DNA from: Rana temporaria
Taxonomy: Eukaryota > Chordata > Amphibia > Anura > Ranidae
NCBI RefSeq assembly: GCF_905171775.1
Contig: NC_053494.1
Coordinates: 49,262,511 to 49,326,510 of the forward strand
Reading direction: 5' to 3'
Length of the DNA: 64,000 nt
The notes under the pieces were generated by a model. It was not told the DNA's origin. It saw only the letters and a list, made by a program, of their open reading frames with translations, and did no database searches. Made by a program: the position numbers and the translations under genes. Positions 10,144 to 20,770 of this stretch are shown piece by piece. How positions within the stretch are numbered: the stretch's first letter is position 1; each line of letters begins with the position of its first letter.

Positions 10144-10617
10144 AATAGAGTCTCAGAAGAAAGAGCTTCAGAGGAAGATGTCTCAGAGGAAGATGTTCCA
10201 GAGATAGATGTTCCAGAGGAAGAAGTTCCAGAAGAAGAAGAAGTTCCAGAAGCAGAAGTTCCAGAAGAACCTGAGCTCTGCGTGTCTGAGCAAGAAGAAA
10301 AGGGAAAGAGAACCATTCACCCCCCAAAGAAGCTAACTTATAGTCAGCTGGGTGAATGCTCTGAAGAGACAGTTTTCACTTCTAAATGGACAGTTGACAT
10401 GCCTGGTCCCTCCACTGTACATTTAGAGGAGAGCAACCCTAGCTCACTGCCTGGCACATCAGGTAAGGCCATACCAGTTCAGGTGGCTTGTGGACAGAAC
10501 AACCCCCCGTCCTATGACAATTTGTGGGAGGTTCCTCTGTCAGCTTATGATATGAGTTGCTTAAACCTGGGCTCCTCATATGGAAATGTGGATTGTTTAT
10601 TGTCATGTGTGCATTAA
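10144..10617 (+). pseudogene. Acidic C-terminal tail of the Gypsy polyprotein, after a premature stop
   Basis: One TAA at about 10141-10143 separates this from the preceding piece, but the frame is the same. It begins with short imperfect repeats of a Glu-rich unit (EEDVPE, EEEVPE; 10170-10270) and continues into HPPKKLTYSQLG and a ~100-residue tail ending at 10617. PPKKLTYSQLG-like ends are common in vertebrate Gypsy polyproteins, so I read this as the original C-terminus and not a separate gene. The Glu repeats arise from a simple gaagttcca-type tandem repeat. Confidence 0.6.
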
Positions 10618-10705
10618 CCAAATTTTTCTCTGCGTGTAATTGAAAAGCAGGTTGTAAACTGTTACTATCTTTGGAGGACCAAAGATTCTTTGAGTGGGGG
10701 GAGTG

Positions 10706-12037
10706 TGTAGCGGGATATCACCCTTTTGATGTGATATAAAAACACTACTGTTGCTGATCGTGAAGGATCTCAGCTCCCTCCTGTGGCCAAGATGAGTTAG
10801 AGTCACCTGTTGTTTACATTTTTGTTCTGGTACCACAGAGAATGTTGGGGAATTGAGTACAGGGAGAGAAGAGACTCCATTTTCCCTGGCCTGTAATAGA
10901 CTACATTACCCAGAGAGCAGCTGTACAACCCCAGGATGCTTTGCCTTCCGCGCAGCCTGCTGGGGGAGGTAATTTAAGGGGGAGGACGTGTTTGGCGCTC
11001 TCTCTCTGGACCACCTCTTCAACCCAGGAGGACACTGTCAGAAGTGTCTCCACGGGGAGTAGGCCGCAGCTGAGGCCTACATACGCCCGGGCGGAGCGCC
11101 TTTGAGAAGGAGAGACGGAACCTCTGACGGATTGATCGGACGGGCTCCAGTATTCCTGCGACCTGTCTGAGAACCGGAGGCTGCCGGCTAGCAGGACTGT
11201 GACCGGAGATCGTGGACGGAGTGCCACAAAAGGACAAGGCCTGAATTGGTTGGGTGAGACGGGCACTTGCCCAAGCGTACTGACTCTCTTGCAGGAGGGC
11301 GGATTGTTGATATTCATCAATTGTGGTTCAACTGTTCTGGAAGTTTTACTAGATAAAAAATTTTTCTCCTTTTTACTTTGGATTACAAATTGTGTTTTTT
11401 TGCGCGCCAACGCATACGTGCAAAAACTGTTAGGATAAATTATATTGAGGTTTGGCCTGGCCCGCCAAACCACATTAGTTAGCTATATTACTCAAGGACT
11501 ACCTATTTAGTGTTGCATATTGTTGATATTCATTTTTATACTCGTTGATCGAGTAATTGGTTCTATTACATTGTACAGTACTGTAGAGAGACAGAGCGCT
11601 GGGTGAGGCTTGGCAAGGGGGTGCTTCAATGTGTATGTCTTGTTGAGGAAATCCCATTGCTGTGTGTTTGCACAGGTCTATGATATTATACATTATACCT
11701 ATGTGTTACTATTGTTACCGATTCTGCAGGGCTCTGAAGATAGTTTATTACTGTTTTCCCCCTGTTCCTTTGTTTTCATCTCACAAGTAAAGTACCACTC
11801 TGAGGTCTGTGTACAGTCTGTCTTACATACTGCAGGATCCATTCCATTCAAGGTAACTTCTAATTTGCATAATCTGTTGCAGTGTAACGGGATATTGTGC
11901 TCCCCAACGAGTTACTGGGGTCCACAACTCCCATATTACCAGTTGTGTCAAGGGAGGGTTTTGAGCCACTTTCAGGGGTTGATCACAGAGCGTAGACCCA
12001 AAAACAAACCAGCAGCTCCTCCGGGGGTAGTGCTACA
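10706..12037 (+). repeat. 3' LTR of the Gypsy element, 3' boundary uncertain
   Basis: A purine-rich tract (gagtggggggag, 10691-10702) precedes tgtagcggg, as expected for a polypurine tract and LTR start. The proposed end is gctaca at 12032-12037, the inverse of tgtagc, giving ~1.33 kb. The LTR holds an AT-rich promoter-like stretch near 10970 followed by ctctctctctgg. A second tgtaacggg start-like motif at 11882 means the true end may be earlier. The 5' partner LTR was not found. Confidence 0.55.
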
Positions 12038-13528
12038 CAACCCTACACCATAATCCCAACAAATTATTTGGACCAGTGCACAAAGCAAGGTCTATAAAGA
12101 CATGCATGAGCGAGTTTGGGGTGGAGGAACTTGACTGAATAGAAAATAATTAAAAGATGGATCTTCAGCTACTGTTAATTTTTTGGGCAACAAGAGACCA
12201 ATTTGTCTATAAAAGACGGGGTACCTCCACAACTTGGCTAATTAGATCAAAAATTATAGAGGACAGTTCACCTGATTTCAAGTTTCTCAGGGATTTGTGT
12301 CTAGGACATCTGGAAGCGTCTGTGAATGCTGGAGCATTCAAACAGCTGCAGTAGAGTAATTCACTAGAGCTTAAGCTCTACAGTGATGGGCGTCTAAATT
12401 TACTATACTGTGAACTACCTACCCAGGACATCTGGACGCGATATGTACAGGTGTTTTCCCTGAACTTCATTGATCTGTTTAAACCATCCACATTGATGTT
12501 CCTCTGAATTGAGGCTCTTCTGTGTAATATCAATTAATGGCTTAAATTCAAGTCAGTTGTTATGTCAGAGATCTGACACAAATGGATCCAGATACAACGC
12601 CTAATCCATTTATATGTTTTCTGGCTATTCTAAGATACATCTCAGGAGGACACTATCTCTAACTGATCTTACTTTCATAATGTTTCATTCAATTGGATCT
12701 ATCTAAACAGGATCCCTGTCCTGTGCAGTACAGTTGTCGTGCTACCTGTGAACATACTTAAGGACTTCCTTTGGATAGTTTATGCACAATTTAATTGTTA
12801 TTCTATCATAGCCTTAGGCCACTGTACTAATCACGGTGTATTAATTCCCCAGCTATCAGGAAGCCCTTGACTTATAGTCCCTCAATCGGTCGAAATTTGT
12901 GGAAATCTATGACATATGTAGCATACAATCAGCCCGGAAGGGACAAGTATGGCTCTGTGCTCTGGACAAATCCACCTACTGTGGCTCAGATACATGGAAA
13001 TACACGTGCTCCATGATTTATGCGGTTACTTCACATTCTTGCAGTAATGTCTTGTGTGTCTATTATTTTAGAGTGACAACATTTTCCCTTTAATACATAT
13101 ATATGTTTTACTATTTTATAGTGCTTAGAGGGTATTTTCTCGCTATTACACATTTTTTGCTCTAATAAAGTTTATATGGCATATGAATACCATGGTTTGG
13201 TCCTCCATTCAACTACTTTCTCCGTCTCTTTACCTATAATTTTTAAGGAACTTGAATGTCCTGCAAACCAAAAGAACACATTTGGGATGAATTAGGCGCA
13301 CACTACGAGCCAGGTCTTCTCGTCCAACATCAGTGCCTGACCTCACACATGTGTTTCTGGAAGAATGGTCAAACACTCCCATAGACACACTGCTAAACCT
13401 TGTGGACAGCATTCCCAGAAGAGTTGAAGCTGTTATAAATGCAAAGGGTGGGGCAACTCAATATTGAATCCTACTGACTCATGTGCGTGTAAAGGCAGGT
13501 GTCCCAATACTTTGGACAATATAGTTTA
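12038..13528 (+). mobile_element. Tc1-type transposon remnant, split by an unidentified 1.1 kb insert
   Basis: Two pieces on the plus strand, 12054-12137 and 13246-13528, together follow the 3' half of a Tc1 transposase gene and its terminal sequence. The first has the gtgcacaaagcaaggtc and gagtttggggtggagg segments. The second has ttgggatgaatta (the WDEL motif), a region matching the copy at 47755-48110, and an end at tttggacaatatagt. Between them lies 12138-13245. The transposase is interrupted and lacks its catalytic half. Confidence 0.75.
12138..13245. other. Unidentified ~1.1 kb insert inside the Tc1 remnant
   Basis: It is flanked by a 13-bp direct repeat with one mismatch (aggaacttgactg at 12125-12137 and aggaacttgaatg at 13246-13258), the second copy restoring the Tc1 reading. 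This marks it as an insertion. It has no terminal inverted repeat, poly(A) tail or recognisable protein; the longest open frames are about 65 codons. An aataaa lies near 13165. A 13-bp duplication fits a non-LTR or Penelope-like process better than a cut-and-paste transposon, but the family is unknown. Confidence 0.6.
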
Positions 13529-13964
13529 TCTATCTAATCATACTGGTTTGACCTTTATAATGGGGGTCAAACTGCAAGGTTAGAGCACATCCTTGGGAGA
13601 CTTGGTGGATCTATAACTTTGGGACCCACTGTGTATTTTCTATTGGTTCATTGTGGTTTTAGAGCATGGACTATTTTGGACATTTCATTTGTTTCACAAT
13701 ATTATTATTATTGTTTTACCATTGTCAATATTATTATTTTTTATTGTACATTTATTTAAGTATATTGTTACAGTTAGTATATAAAGATGAAGGGTTAGAA
13801 CTTCTGTTAGCTATGGCATACATAAGTGGGGGGCTTAAAGGGGTCCAAACCTCCTCAGAGTGTCCATGGCATAGGCACAGCAGCTAGGTACTACTAATTA
13901 GCAGGTTAGACAACCCCATTTGGCAGATCTGTATTCCTCAGTTTTTTCACCATGAACAGACTAA
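13529..13964. other. No gene seen
   Basis: AT-rich sequence with a short attatt-rich run near 13705-13760. Nothing else is recognised. Confidence 0.5.
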
Positions 13965-14347
13965 AGTCTTATACACACGGTCAGGTTATTGGATGAATTT
14001 TTGTCATTTTTTTGTTGGATGCTAGTCTCAAATCGTAAGTGTAGAGGGTACTCACCATCAGAAATTCAGTGACGTAATGTGTTGAATTGTTTTGTATGTG
14101 TTTGTTAAATTCTGAGCATGCCTAGTCTTGCTCTTCAGATTTTTGGGGGCAGAAAACCATACTAATTAACAGAAAATTGGACGTTGTGGTCAGATCAGAC
14201 AAAAATGTTCAAGCCTGCACATCCAGTTTTTGTCTGACGAAAATTCAGAATCGGCTGTCAAAAGCATGATACTAACGATCAGAAAGTCAGCAGATCGTTC
14301 ATCAGACAAAGTTTATCTTCAGATTTTCTGACCGTGTGTACGGGCCT
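13965..14347. mobile_element. Harbinger-like MITE, 'gtacacacg' ends
   Basis: The ends tatacacacggtcag (13970) and ctgaccgtgtgtacgggcc (14327-14346) are inverted copies, with taa on both flanks (13962-13964 and 14348-14350). The interior is AT-rich, differing from the 229-687 copy, so it is a separate subfamily sharing the terminal motif. Confidence 0.7.
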
Positions 14348-14869
14348 TAAGTCTTAGATAGATACTTGGTTAAGGTGCCATACTTCCTGTGTCCAAGTGG
14401 ATGAAACTGTGATTGGCACTTGGCGCTCTGATTTGCAGTGTGTGACCAGACTGGGGTACTGCAACACTACAGCTGGACCTGGTAGGGGAGATGGCAGGGT
14501 GTGCGTGAGGTAGGCATTGTAGTCCATTCTCTCCCAGATGCCCAGCATGGTTGCCTTGCTGGATTTTACAGCTTTCACTTGTTTTTTGTTGGGTGTTGAG
14601 CATGTGTTCTGCTTGAGTGACTTTAAAGCTCATATTGTCGATTGATGGAACAATATTTTCTATGGTATCATATGCCCATTTAAATTGTTCTTTACCTAGT
14701 ACTTTACACTATATGGTTAGCAGGTACAACAGTTTCTAATTGCTAAACAGTCACTGACTTTTGAAATCAAGTTCTTCTTGGCTTCTAGGCCCTAGGTGTA
14801 CCGGAAAGCCTATGTAAATTAAAAATGTTATTTTGTGTGAATGTGCTGAGGTTTGTATGCGTCTGTTAA
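14348..14869. other. No gene seen
   Basis: I find no recognised exon or repeat. Two overlapping minus-strand frames of 74-87 codons carry no known motif and are not called. Confidence 0.5.
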
Positions 14870-15092
14870 GCCCCGTACACACGGTCCGACCTTTGTCCGA
14901 CCAAAATCACAACAGAATTCTGACGGAATTGCATCGGAGTAAAAGAGAACATGTTCTCTATCTAAACTCCAACAGAATTCTACGGAATTTCCGATGGAAA
15001 TAATCCGATGGGGCACACACACGGTCGGAGTTTCCAATGGAAAAAGTCCGTCAGGCTTTTTCCATTGGAAATTCCGATCGTGTGTACGGGGC
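14870..15092. mobile_element. Short Harbinger-like MITE, ~223 bp
   Basis: Starts gccccgtacacacggtccg and ends gatcgtgtgtacggggc. Inside are further palindromic pieces such as aattccgatggaa. The target duplication is unclear (taa-g against c-aag). Confidence 0.7.
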
Positions 15093-15473
15093 AAGACTCT
15101 CACTTGTGGCACAATAATTAAGACATATTTTATTTTACAAGGACTGTGACATGTGTTACATTGTGCACAGAGAGTAGGCTCAAGTTTTAAGTCTTTCTCA
15201 TTGTTAGTGCATGTTTGACACACACACAATTCACTAAAGCATGCTAGGAGCATTGCATGTGCTGCTTCATTATTATCCTCTGGGTGCCAAAGGCTTAAAC
15301 ACGTTCCTCAGCAGGAAAAAATAATAATCTACACCTATAAGTTAGGTCACTGTCCATATCCTCAATGAGGAAATGTGCCCTCACTTCATGTTTTAGTGAC
15401 CACACAGGATGTGAGGACAAAGTTTGGCATCACAAATCTCCCCAGCAGGGACAAAGTTAGGAAAACCACCATT
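15093..15473. other. No gene seen
   Basis: Mixed-composition sequence between two MITEs with no recognised feature. Confidence 0.5.
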
Positions 15474-16215
15474 GGGCTAGATTCAGGTAGGGGCATGCAA
15501 TCTAACGGCGGCGCAGCGTATCGTATTTACGCTACGCCGCCGCAAGTTACAGGAGCAAGTGCAGTATTCACAAAGCACTTGCTCCGCAAGTTGCAGGGGC
15601 GTAGCGTAAATGGGGCCGGCGTAAGCGCGTGTAATTCAAATGTGTAAGGGGGGCGTGTTTTATGTTAATGTGTGTTGACCTGACGTGATTGGCGTTTTGT
15701 ACGAACGGCGCATGCGCCGTCCGTGTACATATCCCAGTGTGCATTGCTCCAAATGACGTTGCAAGGACGTCATTGGTTTCGACTTGAAAGTAAATTACGT
15801 CCAGCCCTATTCGCGAACGACTTACGCAAACAACGTAAAAAATTCAAAAATCGAAGCGTGAACGACGTCCATACTTAACATTGAGTGTGCCTCATAGAAG
15901 CAGGCACAACGTTACACCGAAAAAGCCTTACGCAACCGACGTAAAAACGAACGCCAGGCGCACGTACGTTTGTGAATCGGCGTATCTAGGTAATTTGCAT
16001 ACTCTCCGCCAAAAACGACGGGAGCGCCACCTAGTGGCCAGCGTCAGAATGCACCCTAAGATACGACGGCGTAAGAGACTTATGCCAGTCGTATCTTAGG
16101 CTAATGTCGGCGTATCTAGCTTTCTGAATACAGAAAGTAGATACGCCGGGGCAGGTTTGAATTTACGCGGCGTATCTATGGATACGCCGGCGTAATTCTT
16201 TGCTGAATCTAGCCC
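15474..16215. mobile_element. MITE, ~742 bp, 'gggctagattca' type
   Basis: The ends gggctagattcagg and ctgaatctagccc are inverted copies, and att is present on both flanks (15471-15473 and 16216-16218). The inside repeats cgacgtaa, cgtatc and gcgcatgcgc segments shared with copies at 30623, 47404 and 51786. A nested hairpin of gtacgacgg-type repeats lies near the right end (about 16060-16190). It does not code. Confidence 0.8.
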
Positions 16216-16393
16216 ATTGTCTATTTGTAATATATATCCCAATGAGATTTTTCTCTATTTCATTTCCTACCCAGAAAATGCACAACTCCTTATCCAGGTG
16301 ACCACATAGGAAACTTCACAACAAGGACATAGAGTAACACAAATTTGATTCTAACCCTTCCTCACAGTACTAACTAGAATGGGAGAAATTCTA

Positions 16394-16507
16394 TTTCCTG
16401 GCCAGTCCTCCCGTCAGCACATCATGGGTTAATCCCCTCCTCCGGTCCACCAGTACCACCTTCTTTTAGCTAATAAGTAGGGGGCCCCTCCTCCCAGTCC
16501 TTGTTCC
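16394..16507 (+). repeat. DIRS left inverted terminal repeat
   Basis: This runs from tttcctggccagtcctcc to cagtccttgttcc and is inverted at 20270-20386. The outermost 35 bp are exactly complementary to 20132-20166 in the internal complementary region. Confidence 0.9.
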
Positions 16508-17307
16508 TTTTTTTTGGTCGGACGATCAGACCACCTAAGACTCTTCCAGACAATCAAGCTACGAATGAAGAGGAAGAAAGAAAAACCCCCCTACCGAACC
16601 ATCCCCACCCAGGTTCAGCCTCTCCTCGGGTTGGAAGGTCCAGAAGTAATAAAGGTATGCCCCTTTATGACACTGGACGCTCAGGTGCATGAGCTGCGGG
16701 CGTTTTTAGCTTATAGGAAGCTTACTGTGATCATAGAGGCTGTGGTGTGTCTCCTGTCCTCTGCTAGGACATGCTGGCTCCTTCTCCTTACTCAGATCTG
16801 AGCTCCGTAGGAGCGCGCCGCCCCTCCTTCCTTCACTTTATGTTAGTCGGCGGTGACCTCACAGGGGGGGCGGGGCCGTGGGCGTGCCCAAATCGGCTTT
16901 AAAAGACTCTCCAGGACAGGAGGCTCAGTGCGGTCTGCCACTGTCTGGGAGAGGAAGCACTAGGTAAGCCTCCAGCTGAGGAGGATTGTGTGAGATTGTG
17001 TCAGCGCTGCACTATGCTTTCAGGTCCTCATTGTTCGTTTTTGCTTTGAAGTAGCTTTTCACGATGGTCTAAGCTGTCATTACTGTGTGTCTAAAACTCC
17101 TCAGAACCAATCAGATTCATTTTGGAAACAAAACACTGCCCTGGATTTGTTTGTTTTTGTTCTGTGTGTCTTCCCGACTCACCTCTCACCCGGAACTTCA
17201 TGTATGTACCTTTGAAACCGAAAGTGAAACTAGAGGCACATTATATGATTGAATTTAATCTATTCTTAATCATTTTTAAAAGGAATACGGTGGTCCACAC
17301 AAAATAA
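16508..17307 (+). other. DIRS leader and deleted gag region
   Basis: About 800 bp separate the left terminal repeat from the reverse transcriptase. A complete element would carry a gag-like gene of a few hundred codons here. Only a 95-codon frame (16514-16801) without recognisable gag features is seen, so gag is probably deleted or replaced. The region 16857-16920 is GC-rich. Confidence 0.5.
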
Positions 17308-18114
17308 CCGACGGATCAGAGGAAACGGAACTGCTTACAAGAATATTTAGACGGCTTACAGCAAAAGAATGCAATTTCGCCGGTGCCCCTATCCCAACAA
17401 GGAAAAGGGGTATACTCTCCAATCTTTCTAGTTCCCAAAGCATCGGGGGATCTCAGACCAGTTCTGGACCTGAGAATTCTAAACCACTTCATAGAACCCA
17501 AGACGTTCAAGATGGAGTCTGTATTTACAATCATCTCTGTGTTGCAACCAGGAGACTGGTTGATATCAGTCGATCTAACGGATGCATATTTGCACGTCCC
17601 AATCAACGAGAGCCACCAAAGATATCTAAGATTCTTGGTAGGGGAAGATCACTTCCAGTTCAGGTGTCTGCCGTTCGGCATCAGCACAGCTCCGCTAGTG
17701 TTTTCCAAAATCTTACTAGCCGTTATTGCCGTCATTCGCCTGAAAGGCATAAAAATATTTCACTACCTAGACGACATCCTGGTAGTAGCACATTCGAGCG
17801 GAGAACTGGCGTCTCAACGCGAGATGGTTCTAGAAACCCTATCAAAATTTGGCCGGATCATCAACAGCCAATTGATTCCCTCACAACAGATGGATTATCT
17901 GGGACTGTTTTTCAATACAAACAGAGGCCTTGTCCTCCTACCCGAACAAAAGAAGGCAGAACTGGTAGCCTGCGTCAGCAGCGTGATGCAGTCAACATCG
18001 CTAACGGCAAGAGATTGTATGACCCTACTCGGGATGTTTACTGCAGCAAGCCCAACCATTCCTTGGGCAAGATTCCACACAAGAGCCTTCCAGGCAACCT
18101 TCCTGAACCAATAG
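17308..18114 (+). pseudogene. DIRS reverse transcriptase
   Basis: This copies the element RNA. The frame opens after a TAA ending just before 17308 and closes with TAG at 18112-18114. Recognisable blocks are QQGKGVYSPIFLVPK, LRPVLDLRILN, the first catalytic motif ISVDLTDAYLHVP, RFLVGEDHFQFRCLPFG, and the catalytic YLDD (in IFHYLDDILVV, near 17761-17790). YLDD plus the LTDAYLHVP block is characteristic of DIRS reverse transcriptases. After the stop, the RNase H part continues in other frames, so the pol is frame-broken. No ATG was required in choosing the limits, since this is an internal part of a broken polyprotein. Confidence 0.88.
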
Positions 18115-18500
18115 GACGGTACCTCTCTTCACCAGAGGATTCTCATACCAAGCCGGATTCGACAGAACCTAGCTTGGTGGAAGTCATCAGAGAACCTGTC
18201 GCGGGGCATGCCCCTCAGCCCCAGGCACTGGGTTCCGATAACTTCGGGTGCCGGTCTTCAGGGCTGGGCTGCTCACTGCCTCGGCAGACAGGTGCATGGA
18301 GTTTGGAGCAAGACGGAATCCCGACACTCCAACCTTTTGGAGCTGCAAGCAGCATACATGGCCCTGCAGGCCTTCGAGAAACTGGTACAGGGAGCTTGAG
18401 TTAAACTAATGTTAGACAACAAGACAGCAGGAGCATATATAGCCAGACAGGGCGGAACCAAGAGCTTGCCACTTCTGCAGGTGGCAACCAAAATATTTGT
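18115..18500 (+). pseudogene. DIRS RNase H region, frame-broken
   Basis: It is read in two frames: 18208-18399 with the GWAAHCLG and LELQAAYMALQAF blocks, then 18411-18500 with MLDNKTAGAYIARQGG. These correspond to the RNase H of DIRS pol, which removes RNA from the RNA/DNA hybrid. At least two frameshifts separate this from the reverse transcriptase and from the next segment. Confidence 0.75.
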
Positions 18501-19502
18501 GTGGGCGAAGCACATCTGGAAGCCCTAACAGGAGCCTACATTCCGGGCAGCCAGAATTCCATCGTGGATCATCTGAGTCGGGAGTTCCCCGACAAGAACG
18601 AATGGGCCTTGAACCAGAAGTTCCTAGAACCAATCTTTTCCGAGTGGGGGACACCCTCAGTGGATCTAATGGCGACCCGAGTCAATACAAAGACACCCCA
18701 ATTTGTGTCCAGGTTCCGTTGCAACAAAGCCTTGACCCAAGATGCCTTCTCTATTCCATGGGATTTTCCCCTAGTTTACATCTTTCCGCCGGTGCCGCTA
18801 GTAATGAGGACTTTGTTAAAGATTGCGAGGGAAAAGGTTCATACAATAATCATTCTACCCCTTTGGCCGCAGAGGCCATGGTTCCCTCTACTCCTACACA
18901 TGGCGTCGGCTCCCCCAAGACGTCTGCCGCTAAAGAGAGATCTCCTATGGCAGTGCCAATGGGTTCACCCCAACCCGAACAGGTTGAAAACTGACGGCCT
19001 GGCTGCTGAATCAACCAGACTCCAGGCACAAGGCATTTCAAAGGAAGTAATCTCAACACTGTTAAAGTCTAGAAAGGCCTCGACCAATTTCACCTACAAC
19101 AGGATTTGGGCAAAGTTTACAACTTTTGCGTTACAGAAAAATTTCGCTTCGGTGGATCCGAATGTGGCACAAGTACTGGACTTTTTGCAATCTGCTCTAA
19201 ACAAAGGCTTAGCCTATAGTACATTGAAGGTACAAATTTCAGCTTTGTCGTGTTTTACAGGATACAGGTGGGCAGACGAACCACTGGTAAAACAATTCTT
19301 AAAAGCGACCATGAAAATTAATCCTCCAAGGAAGTCTCTATTTCCGGCCTGGGACTTAGGCACAGTGCTAAGAGCACTACTTCTGCATCCTTTTGTACCG
19401 GCAGAATCTTGTCCATTCTGGTTCCTAACACTTAAACTGTTTTTTTCTCACCGCCATAACATCGGCAAGAAGGGTATCCGAGCTAGCGGCCCTGTCCAGT
19501 AA
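18501..19502 (+). pseudogene. DIRS RNase H end, methylase-like linker and tyrosine recombinase N-terminal half
   Basis: A 333-codon frame. It begins with the RNase H end (GAYIPGSQNSIVDHLSR, with the conserved N and D), then a segment with VDLMATRVNTKTPQFVSRF and ILPLWPQRPWFP typical of the DIRS region between RNase H and recombinase. From about residue 175 it holds the recombinase amino-terminal helical domain (ISKEVISTLLKSRKASTNFTY, STLKVQISALSCFTGY). The last ~25 residues are out of frame: a neighbouring frame there reads AITSARRVSELAALSS, which contains the first catalytic Arg of tyrosine recombinases. A frameshift near 19440-19450 is therefore inferred. Confidence 0.82.
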
Positions 19503-19974
19503 GGAACCGTACTGTATCATCCTTCCAGACAAAGTAATTCTGAGGCCTTCACCAATAGCAACGCCCAAGGTAGTTTCAAAAATTTCACCTTAACTGGGAG
19601 GCAGTGCTACCTAGCTTTACATTACCTCCTAGGCAAAAAAAACCAAAACACTGGACCCCAGACCTCTGGACATGGTCAACCTTTTCTCAATTTACCTGCA
19701 CCGTTCTCAACAAGTGCGCAAAACTGATTGCCTTTTCATCTTACCATCTGGGCCTAAAAAAGGACAAGCCGTTTCAACAAGAATAATCTCGACCTGGATC
19801 ACCAAAGTAAGAAAGCTCACGTACGAGAAACAAGGGCTGACGCCTCCTCAGGAAACTAGAGCTCACTCTACCAGAGGGGTGGCAGCCTCCTGGGCAGCAT
19901 TTGCCAAAATACCAGTTGAGGAAATATGCAAGACGGCCAGTTGGAGTTCCTGCAAGACCTTCGCAAAGCATTAG
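19503..19974 (+). pseudogene. DIRS tyrosine recombinase C-terminal half, stop at the nucleophile position
   Basis: In the 19672-19974 frame the block HSTRGVAASWAAFAKIPVEE contains the His-X-X-Arg signature of tyrosine recombinases (about 19862-19875). It is followed by ICKTASWSSCKTFAKH and an immediate TAG. In related DIRS recombinases the residue after this F-X-X-H segment is the Tyr that attacks DNA, so the nonsense codon appears to fall on the nucleophile codon itself. The middle part (19503-19670) is frame-broken. Confidence 0.75.
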
Positions 19975-20131
19975 AAATCTAGACGTGACGTCATCTAAGG
20001 CGTTTAGTTTCGGAAATGCCGTGGTATCGGCACCTTTTCAGGCAAAATAAAGAAAGATTCACTTAAGCAGCATTTATTGTTGTCGTCCGAGTCTTATATA
20101 CATTTTCCCGCCCTAGGGTGTTAAATTAAAT

Positions 20132-20230
20132 CCCATGATGTGCTGACGGGAGGACTGGCCAGGAAAACGGAAAATTGTTATTCTTACCTTCGGTAATTTT
20201 CCTTTCCTGGCCTGTCCTCACGTCAGCACA
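20132..20230 (+). repeat. DIRS internal complementary region
   Basis: The first 35 bp (20132-20166) are the exact reverse complement of the left end 16394-16428. The next 64 bp (20167-20230) are the exact reverse complement of the right end 20356-20419. Left and right ends differ slightly from one another (for instance ccagtcctcccg against cctgtcctcacg), and each half matches its own end, so the region represents the joined ends of a circular form. Confidence 0.9.
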
Positions 20231-20269
20231 GCCTTTCCCTCCCTATAGTCTGTCGTCCGCCAAATTAGT

Positions 20270-20419
20270 GGAACAAGGACTGGGAGGAGGAGCCCCCTAC
20301 TTATTAGCTAAAAGAAGGTGGTACTGGTGGACCGGAGGAGGGGATTAACCCATGATGTGCTGACGTGAGGACAGGCCAGGAAAGGAAAATTACCGAAGGT
20401 AAGAATAACAATTTTCCGT
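20270..20419 (+). repeat. DIRS right inverted terminal repeat
   Basis: An inverted copy of the left repeat from ggaacaaggactggg onwards. It extends about 33-36 bp beyond the left one with a segment containing accgaaggtaagaataac, as usual for DIRS, where the right terminal repeat is longer. Confidence 0.9.
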
Positions 20420-20422
20420 TTT

Positions 20423-20756
20423 CCTTCCTATATCAGGAAACATGAAGGAAGCAAGAAAAAATATTTTGAACAGGAATGTAGCTAGTGGTAAAAACTTGAC
20501 CCATACTGTTCAAAACATTAGCATTCAGCTCTGGCTAGAGTTCCATTTCAAAAGACAAAAGTAGATCATGGGTAAGTGACACAAACTCAAATCAGCAGGC
20601 TGTTTCATAAACACCAGCTTTGACAGTTTCATATTTCAGGCAGTAAAGGTAAGTAAGGAAGGTGTACAAGGTTTGTATAGAGTTCATGTATATTTCAAGA
20701 GTTGCTCATAAAATAATAATTGTAGGTATAGAAAGTGGAGTTCTCATCTCCCGGTT
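20423..20756. other. No gene seen
   Basis: AT-rich sequence between the DIRS element and a truncated LINE, with no recognised feature. Confidence 0.5.
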
Positions 20757-20770
20757 ACAGAAGCTTTTTT

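Larger units (their letters stand above)
4345..12037 (+). mobile_element. Ty3/Gypsy LTR retrotransposon remnant, lacking RT and RNase H, split by an L2 LINE
   Basis: The order on the plus strand is gag zinc knuckle (4622-4663), aspartic protease (from about 5045), integrase core (from about 5676), the inserted L2 LINE (6156-9351), integrase C-terminal region (9352-9790), acidic tail (to 10617), a purine tract, and a 3' LTR starting at 10706. This is the Gypsy order (protease before integrase), but the ~2 kb expected for reverse transcriptase and RNase H is missing. The frames of gag, protease and integrase are broken against each other. The start of gag and the 5' LTR are not found. The copy cannot be autonomous. 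Confidence 0.85.
16394..20419 (+). mobile_element. DIRS-type retrotransposon with inverted terminal repeats and internal complementary region
   Basis: DIRS elements use reverse transcriptase plus a tyrosine recombinase and move through a circular intermediate. Here the termini are inverted (16394-16507 and 20270-20419). Reverse transcriptase, RNase H/methylase-like and tyrosine recombinase segments follow in order on the plus strand, and a 99-bp internal complementary region sits at 20132-20230. No target duplication is seen beyond a shared tttcc, as expected for recombinase-based insertion. Gag is largely missing and the coding frames are broken, so this copy is inactive. Confidence 0.92.

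Noticed and set aside
9921..10316. A 131-codon Ser/Thr-rich frame on the minus strand
   Set aside because: It is the antisense of the Glu-rich tandem tail of the Gypsy polyprotein; the repeats keep all frames open.
17664..18404. A 246-codon frame overlapping the DIRS reverse transcriptase
   Set aside because: It is an alternative frame of the same sequence; the RT motifs, including YLDD, are in the 17308-18114 frame.
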